Positions 48,174-55,650 of a DNA stretch of 64,000 bases are shown piece after piece. The DNA is from CALOCN01 sp942491735 (GTDB lineage: Bacteria > Eisenbacteria > RBG-16-71-46 > JABDJR01), in NCBI GenBank assembly GCA_942491735.1, contig CALOCN010000014.1, forward strand, positions 2,294,001 to 2,358,000. Reading direction: 5' to 3'. Both the position numbers and the translations under genes were made by a program. Below the pieces are notes generated by a model. It saw nothing but the letters and a program-made list of their open reading frames with translations, was not told the origin of the DNA and ran no database searches. Position 1 is the stretch's first letter. Each line of letters starts with the position of its first letter.

Positions 48174-48218
48174 CGTACGCAGGCGCGCCATGTTGGAGCG
48201 GGCGGCTCCCCTCATGTA

Positions 48219-50273
48219 TTACTGGAAGCGATCGTCCACCGGCACCGCTCCAGCCGCGTAGCGGGCCCGGGCCGCCCGCACCCGGGCACTGAGATCCGGA
48301 TCCCCGGGCGTGGCCGGGGCGCCCAGGGCGCGGTCCAACGTCTCCAGCGCGTCCGGATACCGGCCCGCAGCGGCAAGGGCAGCCGCCTGCACCTCGAGGA
48401 TCACGGCGGGGGTCGGCACGGGCGCCGCCTGAGCCGCGACCTCGGACATCTCCAACGCACGTGCCGGGTCGGATTCCCCGCCCGGCCCGGGGACTGCCAG
48501 AAGCCATGCCATCTCGATCAGGGTGCCGGGATTCGGCGGAGCGAGGGCAAGGGATCGCTCGAAGGCTTTCCTGGCTCCGTCCCGATCGCCGAGGCGAACC
48601 CGTGTGCGCCCCAGAGCCTCCCATAGGGCCGGGTCCCGGTCGCGAAGGACCCCCGCCCGGACCAGCAGGGGCTCGGCCTCGGCGAGCTCTCCCCGATGGA
48701 GCGCGTCCCCGGCCGCGGCAACCCAGGCCTGCGACAGGTTCGCCGTGATCTCCGGATCCCCCGGTCGCGATTCGAGGGCGCGCTCCAGCTCCAGGGCCCC
48801 CGCCTTCGGCCGACCGGTCTGGACCCAGGCCGCCCCCAGGTTCACCCGCGCGTCGGTGAGGTCGGGACGGAGTTCGACGGCGCGCTGGAGGGCAATGGCC
48901 GCCTCGGCCGGTTGATCCGACAACAACAGGACGGTCCCCAGGCCGTGTTGCACCAGGCCGTTCCCGGGAGCCAGGCGCACCGCTTCCCGCAGGTGCCGCT
49001 CGGCCCCGGCGAGATCCCCGGCCTGCATCCGCTCCGAGCCCAGGTTCTGATGCGCGACATAGGAGTCCGGGTTGGCCTCGAGCACGTCTTCGAACAGCGC
49101 GGTCATGGAACGAAACCGGGTCGTGTTCATGGCGGTGAGCGCGGCGAGGAGGCCACACAACGCGACCCCCGCCAGCGCGGCGGGAACCCGGCCGGGACGC
49201 AGGCGATCCCGCACCGCAATCGCCCCGGCGGCCAGCAGCACCAGCGGCCCAAGACTGGCCAGGTAGACATACCGGTCGGCAACAAAGCTGTGCACCATGT
49301 ACTCGAAGTCGACCCAACCCAGAAGCGGGGCCAGGGTGACGAGGAAGAACACGAGCGCGGCGAGGAGGCCGCGATGCCCGGCCCGTGCGCGCAACGCCCC
49401 GCCCACCAGCAGGGCTCCCCCTCCCAGCAGTGCGGTCATCCCGGTCGCCCCCACCCGGGTCTCCCACAACGGATAGATGGCGGTCAGGTTGATCGGGAGC
49501 ACCAGCTTCCACAGATAGAACCCGGCGATGCGGGGAGCCAGAAAAAGACGCTCGATCAGGGTCAAATCCGAACTGCGCACCATCGAACGGGAGATCAACA
49601 CATCGAAGAGTGCGATGCCTGCTCCGATCACCAGGAACGGTGCGACGGAGATCAGGTCGCGGCGGGTGACCCGCCCATGCTGCCACCAAACGATGATCAA
49701 CAACGCAACGGGTAGGGTGACCGCGATCGACTTCGACAGCATGGCCCCAACGAAGGCGACGAGCGCGAGGATCAGGGTGCCCATTGATCCGCGTTCCCGA
49801 TAGATCAGGAACGCGGCCGCGCCGATCAGATAGAACAATGCCGACAGGACGTCCTTGCGTTCTACGATCCAGGCCACCGACTCCACGTGAATGGGATGCA
49901 GGGCAAAGAGCGCGGTGGCCAGGAGCGCCCCCGGCACCCGGAGGCGGCGCAGCAACCAGGCCACCAGGAGCACGTTCAGGAGATGGAGCGCGATGTTGAC
50001 CGCGTGGTAGCCGATCGGGTTCAGGCCCCACAGTTGGTACTCGATCCAGAAGGTGGTGTAGACGAGGGGCCAGTAGTGTTGCTGGGGAATCAGGTCCGGA
50101 CGGGTCCAGATGGCGCGCAGCCCCTGTGGGGAGTGGAGGAGCACATTGTCCCGCACCGCCTCGTCGTCATCCCAGAGATAGTCACCGGTCAGGGCGGGGC
50201 TGAAGGACAGGGCGGTGAGGAGCACGATCGCGGCCAGGATCACCTTGACGGAAACGGTCCGCTCCTGGCCCAT
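48219..50273 (-). CDS. TMTC-like membrane glycosyltransferase with C-terminal TPRs
   Basis: A 684-residue protein. About ten membrane helices fill the first 400 residues, with the TMTC-type signatures YLWDDDEAVRDN (acidic DD site), NPIGYHAVNIALHLLNVLLV and ALFALHPIHVESVAWIVERKDVLSALF. From about residue 420, TPRs run to the end (AHQNLGSERMQAGDLAGAERHLREAV, ALWEALGRTRVRLGDRDGARKAFERSLAL). In animals TMTC proteins are O-mannosyltransferases of cadherins; bacterial members are uncharacterised. It is the second GT-C plus TPR fusion in the window. A weak promoter (-10 TAGACT at 50318-50323) may serve it. Confidence 0.85.
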   Translation of the reverse strand: MGQERTVSVKVILAAIVLLTALSFSPALTGDYLWDDDEAVRDNVLLHSPQGLRAIWTRPDLIPQQHYWPLVYTTFWIEYQLWGLNPIGYHAVNIALHLLNVLLVAWLLRRLRVPGALLATALFALHPIHVESVAWIVERKDVLSALFYLIGAAAFLIYRERGSMGTLILALVAFVGAMLSKSIAVTLPVALLIIVWWQHGRVTRRDLISVAPFLVIGAGIALFDVLISRSMVRSSDLTLIERLFLAPRIAGFYLWKLVLPINLTAIYPLWETRVGATGMTALLGGGALLVGGALRARAGHRGLLAALVFFLVTLAPLLGWVDFEYMVHSFVADRYVYLASLGPLVLLAAGAIAVRDRLRPGRVPAALAGVALCGLLAALTAMNTTRFRSMTALFEDVLEANPDSYVAHQNLGSERMQAGDLAGAERHLREAVRLAPGNGLVQHGLGTVLLLSDQPAEAAIALQRAVELRPDLTDARVNLGAAWVQTGRPKAGALELERALESRPGDPEITANLSQAWVAAAGDALHRGELAEAEPLLVRAGVLRDRDPALWEALGRTRVRLGDRDGARKAFERSLALAPPNPGTLIEMAWLLAVPGPGGESDPARALEMSEVAAQAAPVPTPAVILEVQAAALAAAGRYPDALETLDRALGAPATPGDPDLSARVRAARARYAAGAVPVDDRFQ

Positions 50274-50318
50274 GTCGACGTCGTCCCCCGTGGATTCCCG
50301 AGTGTGTGCGAACGGAAA

Positions 50319-50487
50319 GTCTACGACAGTTCGGAGAGCGGCACAGGCGCTGCCTCCCGACGATGGGGTGACCTGGCGGTGGGACGGGTCGGATGACCAG
50401 GGTCGGGGGGTTGCCGCCGGGATCTACCGGATCCGGTTCGACGGTCCGACCCCGTCGCGCACGACCCGGGTGCTGCGTCTGAAGTGA
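50319..50487 (+). pseudogene. Orphan FlgD/type-A-like C-terminal tail, probable gene remnant
   Basis: The rightward frame ends WRWDGSDDQGRGVAAGIYRIRFDG…RVLRLK and stops at 50487. It is a typical FlgD-like sorting tail (WDG.DD.GR.VAAGIY). No signal peptide or body precedes it. The matching first strand of the fold (VYDSS) occurs at 50319 in another frame, suggesting a frameshift, though that could be chance. Likely the decayed 3' end of a secreted-protein gene; a functional very short gene is less likely. Confidence 0.45.
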
Positions 50488-50507
50488 CGCGGCCACGGGA
50501 AGGTGAA

Positions 50508-50583
50508 TGGTGGAGCTGACGGGGATCGAACCCGTGACCTCATGACTGCCAGTCATGCGCTCTCCCAGCTGAGCTACAGCCCC
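50508..50583 (-). tRNA. tRNA-Ala (anticodon GGC), CCA encoded
   Basis: Minus strand folds as a standard cloverleaf: acceptor GGGGCTG/CAGCTCC, D-arm GCTC…GAGC, anticodon loop CTGGCAG (GGC), T-arm ACGGGTTCGATCCCCGT, discriminator A and encoded CCA. Reads GCC/GCU. Confidence 0.97.
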
Positions 50584-50649
50584 CCAAGAGGGTCCCGCGG
50601 GGCGCTCTTCCCGGCCCGAAGCCAAGTGCCGCGCCACGCAAGGCGGTAG

Positions 50650-50679
50650 AGACTACTGAGCCCCTACCCCCCATGTCAA
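50650..50679 (-). promoter_or_regulatory. tRNA-Ala promoter (TTGACA-18-TAGTCT)
   Basis: Perfect -35 and moderate -10 about 60 bases upstream of the tRNA 5' end. Confidence 0.45.
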
Positions 50680-50712
50680 CGTTATCCGTTGCCGTCCCCC
50701 GACCCTTCCCTG

Positions 50713-50721
50713 TGCTAGGAT
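50713..50721 (+). promoter_or_regulatory. Extended -10 box upstream of greA (TGC-TAGGAT)
   Basis: TGCTAGGAT lies 41 bases before the greA ATG. No convincing -35. Confidence 0.35.
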
Positions 50722-50762
50722 GGCTGCCCTTATTCCGTTCAACACGTTTTGGAGCTCCCACC

Positions 50763-53405
50763 ATGACGACTGCCGTGACCGATCTCGCCGAGCGACTGGC
50801 CCAGGAGCTGGCCTCGGAGTCTTCCGCCCTCGCCGCTCTCGACGCCGCCGACGCGGTGGACCCGCTGCCCAGCGCGGATTCCGTACGCAGCCAACTCCCG
50901 GCCAAGGGAACCACGGTTGGCCTGCATCGCCTGCTCTCCCGTTGCCTGAATGCCGAAGGCGAGACGGCGGAAGCGGAACAGATCACCCTGGCCGTGACCG
51001 AGCGTCTCAACCAGGCCGGATACTGGAACGCGGTGGGACGTCTGACCGCGGAGTTGCTGGCCGGTTTCCCGCGGGACGCGGTGCCCCTGCTGTCCCGTGC
51101 CCGCGCCCAGGGTGGGCCGAAGGCGGTCACCGACGAGCTTCTGGAAGCGGCGCATGCCGCCGTCCCCAAACATGGCCAACTGGCCTGGCAGGTGGTGCAG
51201 GCGCGTCAGGCGCGCGGCGACCTGCCCAAGGCGCGCAAGCTCGCGGCACAGATTCTTCCCGAACTCATCGAGGACAAGAACTACACCTCGGCCGAGGAAG
51301 CCCTGCTGCTCCTGGGGGACGACACGCGTTACGACACCGTGCGGTCGTTGGTCCGGAGCCTGGAACTGCTGGCCCGTCATGAGACCTGGGATCTGTTCTC
51401 GAGCGTCCTTTCCATGGGCACCGACGCCATGGCCACCGAGCACGGCGCTCCCCTGGCCTGGCCGGTGATCCAGGAGATCTGGCTCACCCATCCCGAGCGG
51501 GAGGATCTTCGGGCTGCGGGGCTGCGGATCGCGCGTTCCTGGGTACGGAAGTTTCCGGAGCCGGACGCCATCCTGCGGGCCTCGGAGATCGAGCGCCCGT
51601 CCCAGAGCGGCAAGGTGGTCCTGGAACGGTTCCGTCGGGTGCTGCGCCTTCCTCCCGGGTACTACGCCAGGCATCACGGCTGGGGCATCGGCAAAATCCT
51701 CGAGAACGACACCGAGAACGTGATCATCGATTTCCCCGGCAAGCCCGGTCATCGCATGTCCTACGGCACCGCGGAGAACGCGCTCATGGCCATGGCACCC
51801 GACGATCTGCGCGTGCTGTTGGCCATCGATCCGGATTCCCTGCAAAAGATGCGCAAGGCCGACCCGGTCGGCCTGGTGGTGCTCGCGCTGCGCACCCTCC
51901 CCGGGGAAGAGGGGGATCAGAACCTCATTCGCAAGACGCTGGCCCCCGCCCCCATTCCCCCCGCCTCCTGGGCCGCGTGGTGGAAGACAACCAAGGTGAA
52001 GGCGGCCCAGGACCCCCGTCTCGACGGGACGCGTGCCTTCGAGAACTTCTTCGCCCTGGCCATCCCCGGGGATGGCGACGACGAGGGCGAAGTGGACATC
52101 CCCACCTGGGCCGGCAAGGATCTCAAGTCCATCCTCACCGTCATGGAGACCTTCCTCGACCAGCATCCGGACTCCCGCCAACGGCTCCTCGATGAGCATG
52201 GCGATCGGATCCGGGTCCTGGCCGCGGGCACCGATGCCTCCCCCGCCGAGGCGGTGGTGGCCGGATTGTGGCTCCTGCGTACCGGCGTCTCCGAAGCGAC
52301 GCCCGAGACGCATGTCGACAGGAAGTTCGACCCCAACGCCCTCAACCGGGCGGATCAGGAAGCGCTGGTGGAGCGCCTCACCGATACCGCAGCGCTCGGG
52401 GCGATGCTGGACTCGCGTCTGGCGGCGATTCGCAAGGCGGCGTGGAAGCGGTTGGGTACGGACGAGGCGCGTGAGACCGCGGCGCGGCGTCGCCTGGACA
52501 CCGCCCAATCCCGGTCCGAAGGCGCCCTGCACATCCTCGAAGCGGGCCTCCGGGACGGCGTCCTCGCCACCGGTGCCGAGAACGCACAGATTATCCTGTT
52601 GGCCCTGATCGACCTCATCGAGAAACCGCAACGGGAGACGCACCGCAAGCGGGCGCTGAAGTTCGTCGATCCGGACTCGCTGGTCGGCAAACGCCTGGCC
52701 GCCGACCCGATTCCGGACGAGTTCCAGAGTCCCATCACCTCGCGGCTCAAGCAGTGGAGCGCCAGCGACAAGTTCCGTTTCCCCCTCCTCGATTTCCTCA
52801 AGGAAGTCGGCAATGCGGAGATTGCCGAGGAAGTAGAGGGTTTCCGGGCGCGGCATGCTGCCCGCATGTCCAACCGGATGGTGAAGGAGAAGGAGGACCC
52901 CTTCGATGGGGACATCCTCATGACCCGTCTCACCTGGCAACGACTGCAGGATGAGCGGACCCGGATCGGCATGGAACTCAAGACGGTGCTGCCCGGCATC
53001 ATCGGTCGCGCACGCGAACTGGGAGACCTCAAGGAGAACGCCGAGTACCACGCGGCCAAGGAAAAGCAGGCCAACTACGCGAAACGCTTCGAGGAACTGG
53101 AAATCGTCCTCAACCGGGTACGACACATCGAGGACCTCGAGCGCGAACCCGGCGTTGCCGTGCCGGGTACCGAGATCAACCTCGAGGAAGTGGATCAGCC
53201 GGGGAAGACCATTCGGGTCTGGCTGCTCGGCGAGGGAGACCAGCAGTTCGGGGACAGCGTGGTCTCCTACAAGGCGCCGGTCGGCGAGGCGATTCTGGGG
53301 AGTCGGACCGGGGAGATGGTGGAAGTCCCCCACGACAACGGTTCCCGGTCCTATCGCGTCCTGTCCGTGGAAACGCGTCTGCCCGACTCAACGACCCAAC
53401 AATAG
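50763..53405 (+). CDS. greA: Giant GreA-type transcription elongation factor (880 residues)
   Basis: The C-terminal ~160 residues are GreA: the coiled-coil domain with IIGRARELGDLKENAEYHAAKEKQ (acidic tip D/E pair that stimulates RNA polymerase cleavage) and a GreA_GreB C-domain (GDSVVSYKAPVGEAILGSRTGEMVEV). Ahead lie ~700 residues of helical, repeat-like sequence (HRLLSRCLNAEGETAEAEQITLAVTERL…LPKARKLAAQILPELIEDKNYTSAEEALLLL) and a β-patch GYYARHHGWGIGKILEN. Normal GreA is ~160 residues; Chlamydiae also carry long GreA proteins. The N-part may bind polymerase or other factors. No separate short greA is seen here. TGGAGCTCCCACC precedes the ATG. Confidence 0.88.
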   Translation: MTTAVTDLAERLAQELASESSALAALDAADAVDPLPSADSVRSQLPAKGTTVGLHRLLSRCLNAEGETAEAEQITLAVTERLNQAGYWNAVGRLTAELLAGFPRDAVPLLSRARAQGGPKAVTDELLEAAHAAVPKHGQLAWQVVQARQARGDLPKARKLAAQILPELIEDKNYTSAEEALLLLGDDTRYDTVRSLVRSLELLARHETWDLFSSVLSMGTDAMATEHGAPLAWPVIQEIWLTHPEREDLRAAGLRIARSWVRKFPEPDAILRASEIERPSQSGKVVLERFRRVLRLPPGYYARHHGWGIGKILENDTENVIIDFPGKPGHRMSYGTAENALMAMAPDDLRVLLAIDPDSLQKMRKADPVGLVVLALRTLPGEEGDQNLIRKTLAPAPIPPASWAAWWKTTKVKAAQDPRLDGTRAFENFFALAIPGDGDDEGEVDIPTWAGKDLKSILTVMETFLDQHPDSRQRLLDEHGDRIRVLAAGTDASPAEAVVAGLWLLRTGVSEATPETHVDRKFDPNALNRADQEALVERLTDTAALGAMLDSRLAAIRKAAWKRLGTDEARETAARRRLDTAQSRSEGALHILEAGLRDGVLATGAENAQIILLALIDLIEKPQRETHRKRALKFVDPDSLVGKRLAADPIPDEFQSPITSRLKQWSASDKFRFPLLDFLKEVGNAEIAEEVEGFRARHAARMSNRMVKEKEDPFDGDILMTRLTWQRLQDERTRIGMELKTVLPGIIGRARELGDLKENAEYHAAKEKQANYAKRFEELEIVLNRVRHIEDLEREPGVAVPGTEINLEEVDQPGKTIRVWLLGEGDQQFGDSVVSYKAPVGEAILGSRTGEMVEVPHDNGSRSYRVLSVETRLPDSTTQQ

Positions 53406-53512
53406 GAGGGGCACGCTCGCCAAGGCAGCGGATACCGCGGGACATGGTTACCTGCTACTCCCTCGCGGAAGCCGGTAACCGGAACCCCGGTTCCCAGGGG
53501 TCCGATCGACGT

Positions 53513-53737
53513 CTAGTCGATGAGCCACACCGCCGTCGCGGCAATGGGGAAATAGACCACCCCGTCCCCCGGACCGGCCTCGGCCTCCCTCCAACCCCTT
53601 GTATCGATTGGGGATGCATCGGTCCTTGCCCCGGCGGGAGTCTTCGGGGCCTCATTCGAACGCCTCAAGGGATAGATGCGGGATTCCATGCAGTGTCCTG
53701 TCGTGTCGCGCGGGTAGGTAGCCGAGGGGTCGGCCAT
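53513..53737 (-). CDS. Possible small protein (74 residues)
   Basis: This lies in the 399-base gap between greA and tRNA-Leu. The minus frame starts MADPSATYPRDTTGHC and ends GVVYFPIAATAVWLID. About 76% of third positions are G/C. TTGGGAG is close before the ATG. No family recognised, no promoter found. An inverted repeat around 53446-53480 (GGTTACC…GGTAACC) lies just beyond greA. Treat as a candidate; a chance ORF is possible. Confidence 0.3.
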   Translation of the reverse strand: MADPSATYPRDTTGHCMESRIYPLRRSNEAPKTPAGARTDASPIDTRGWREAEAGPGDGVVYFPIAATAVWLID

Positions 53738-53765
53738 CCACTCCCAATGCAAGGTCTGTGCCTTG

Positions 53766-53794
53766 TTGACAGGGACGCCGGGGCCAAGGAAACT
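53766..53794 (+). promoter_or_regulatory. tRNA-Leu promoter (TTGACA-17-GAAACT)
   Basis: Perfect -35 with a weak -10; predicted start just ahead of the tRNA 5' end at 53805. Confidence 0.4.
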
Positions 53795-53804
53795 CTATCG
53801 CCTT

Positions 53805-53891
53805 GCCGGAGTGGCGGAACTGGCAGACGCAGGGGACTCAAAATCCCCCGGTGGCAACACTGTGTGGGTTCGAGTCCCACCTCCGGCACCA
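53805..53891 (+). tRNA. tRNA-Leu (anticodon CAA), CCA encoded
   Basis: Class II tRNA of 87 bases with a long variable arm. Acceptor GCCGGAG/CTCCGGC, anticodon loop CTCAAAA (CAA), T-arm GTGGGTTCGAGTCCCAC, discriminator A and CCA. Reads UUG. Confidence 0.97.
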
Positions 53892-53919
53892 CCCGCCTGG
53901 ACGGGAGCGTCCGCCCTGT

Positions 53920-55386
53920 CTAGGCGCGACGCTCGTTCCGAGCGACGCTTCGCCCCGTGCCCAGGCTCACCCACCAGGTCGCGGCGAAAGCCAACAGGAA
54001 GCTCGCGGCCTTGATGTCGAGCACCTCCTGCAGTCCCCCGACCTGTTTCCAGAGGATGGTGCTGACCAGCCCCACCACCAGGCCGGCCAGGGCGCCGTGG
54101 CGGGTGATTCCCCGCCACCACAACGCCAGCAAGAGCACCGGTCCGAACGACGAGCCCAATCCCGACCAGGCATAGGCCACCATGTCGAAGATGAGCGTCT
54201 GGTTGAGGAAGGCCATGGCCAGGGCGATCGCGGTTACACCAACCGCGGCGAGGCGACCGAGGAGAACCAGCCGGGCCGGATTCCCGGGCGGCTTCCCCCC
54301 CCGGATCAGACGGACATAGATATCCTCGGTCAGGCTCGACGTGGCCACGAGAAGCTGACTGTCCGCGGTCGACATCATGGCGGCAACCGCGCCGGAGATG
54401 AGTAGCCCGGCCAGCCAGGCCGGCACGAGGGCCTTGGCCAGGAGCGGCATCACCTGCTCCTGGTCCGCGAGGTCCGGCCCCAGGATAGCCACGCCGGCAA
54501 TGCCGATCAGGGCCGCGCCCCAGTAGGCGACCAGCACCCAGGACATGGCGATCAGTGAGCCCTGACGCACATCGCGATGGCTGCGCAGGGCCATGTAGCG
54601 GGTCAACAGATGTGGTTGGCCAAAGTAGCCCAGCCCCCAGGACAGTCCCCCCACCATGACCCCGAAAACGAACGCCCGTCCGGTCTGTCCCGCATCCACG
54701 GTGAGGAACTCGGGTCCCCGCGCGCCGAGGGCATCCACCACACCGGCCACGCCGCCCATCTCCACCAGGGCCAGGGCGGGAAGCAGGACCGCGACCACCG
54801 CCATGAGCAGTCCCTGGAAGAGGTCCGTCCAGGCCACGGCGAGAAAGCCGCCCATGACCGTGTAGAGCAGGACCACCACCGCACCGACGATCATCCCGGT
54901 CGACTCGGACATGCCGAAGGTGGCATTGAGGATCTTCCCCGCCCCCACGAACTGGGCTCCCACGTAGGTGGTGTAGAAGAAGAGGATGATCACGCTCGAG
55001 ATCAGTCGGATCGACGTGGCGGAGTCCGGGAAGCGCAGGGCAAGAAACCCCGGGATGGTGATCGCGCCCATTTCCCCGGTGGCCCGGCGCAGCGGCATGG
55101 CGATGAGCGCCCACGAGGCGAGTACACCGAACCCGATCCCGATGACCGACCAGAACTCGCTGAAACCCAACGCGTACGCTGCACCGGGAAGACCGAGCAG
55201 GAACCAGGCGCTTTCCCCGCTCGCCCGCTCGCTGATCGCGGCCACCCACGGGCCCAGCCGGCGTCCACCCAGGACAAAGTCGTCCAGGGACCGCATGTAC
55301 CGCACGGTCACCAGGCCGATGACCACCATCAGACCCAGGTACAGACCGAAACCGAGATAGAGCGCGCTGTCGATCTCGCCGCTCAC
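53920..55386 (-). CDS. Sodium:solute symporter, PutP (proline) type
   Basis: SSS-family symporter of 488 residues with about 13 membrane helices. PutP features include DDFVLGGRRLGPWVAAISERASGESAW (helix 2, Na+/substrate region), LGLPGAAYALGF, FYTTYVGAQFVGAGK, GLGYFGQPHLLTRYMAL and AVAAMMSTADSQLLVATSSLTEDIY (the second sodium site Ser/Thr residues). Substrate is proline by similarity. GTG at 55386 overlaps the stop of the small membrane protein gene as GTGA. Confidence 0.88.
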   Translation of the reverse strand: MSGEIDSALYLGFGLYLGLMVVIGLVTVRYMRSLDDFVLGGRRLGPWVAAISERASGESAWFLLGLPGAAYALGFSEFWSVIGIGFGVLASWALIAMPLRRATGEMGAITIPGFLALRFPDSATSIRLISSVIILFFYTTYVGAQFVGAGKILNATFGMSESTGMIVGAVVVLLYTVMGGFLAVAWTDLFQGLLMAVVAVLLPALALVEMGGVAGVVDALGARGPEFLTVDAGQTGRAFVFGVMVGGLSWGLGYFGQPHLLTRYMALRSHRDVRQGSLIAMSWVLVAYWGAALIGIAGVAILGPDLADQEQVMPLLAKALVPAWLAGLLISGAVAAMMSTADSQLLVATSSLTEDIYVRLIRGGKPPGNPARLVLLGRLAAVGVTAIALAMAFLNQTLIFDMVAYAWSGLGSSFGPVLLLALWWRGITRHGALAGLVVGLVSTILWKQVGGLQEVLDIKAASFLLAFAATWWVSLGTGRSVARNERRA

Positions 55387-55493
55387 GCGTCCCGATCCTG
55401 GAGCCGTCGGCTCCACACCATGAAGTTGACCAGGGTTAACCCGAGCAACAGGAACCAGGAGCCGAACACGAGGGCCAGGGTGAGCGCGGGCAT
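55383..55493 (-). CDS. 36-residue single-helix membrane protein coupled to the symporter
   Basis: Sequence starts MPALTLALVFGSWFLLLGLT and continues with one helix into a basic end (MVWSRRLQDRDA). GGAGA lies five bases before the ATG at 55493, and the stop overlaps the PutP-type start. A promoter at 55558-55586 gives a 58-base leader. Some SSS transporters have small accessory membrane subunits (DUF3311, DUF4212, DUF997); this is much shorter, so an accessory role is inference from coupling. Confidence 0.6.
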   Translation of the reverse strand: MPALTLALVFGSWFLLLGLTLVNFMVWSRRLQDRDA

Positions 55494-55557
55494 GGCGTCT
55501 CCAATGGGCAAGGGGGACCGGGAACGTTCCTGCAAGACCAACCTTGGAGCAGGCTGC

Positions 55558-55586
55558 ACTATAAACAAGGCCTTACCGGCCAACAA
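55558..55586 (-). promoter_or_regulatory. Symporter operon promoter (TTGTTG-17-TATAGT)
   Basis: Good -10 (TATAGT) with ideal spacing; start near 55551. Back-to-back with the Lon-related promoter. Confidence 0.5.
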
Positions 55587-55588
55587 GC

Positions 55589-55617
55589 GTGACCCCCTCG
55601 GGGGACCATGCTACGAT
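55589..55617 (+). promoter_or_regulatory. Lon-related protease promoter (GTGACC-17-TACGAT, extended -10)
   Basis: TGC-TACGAT at 55612-55617; start near 55624, leader ~27 bases with GGAG. Confidence 0.45.
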
Positions 55618-55650
55618 GCTCGGCCTCAGGCGCGCCCCACGGAGATCCCC

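Noticed and set aside
50739..53333. Leftward open frame of 864 codons
   Set aside because: Antisense of greA, with no recognisable domain.
53444..53923. Rightward ORF running into tRNA-Leu
   Set aside because: It reads straight through the tRNA gene and has no domain.
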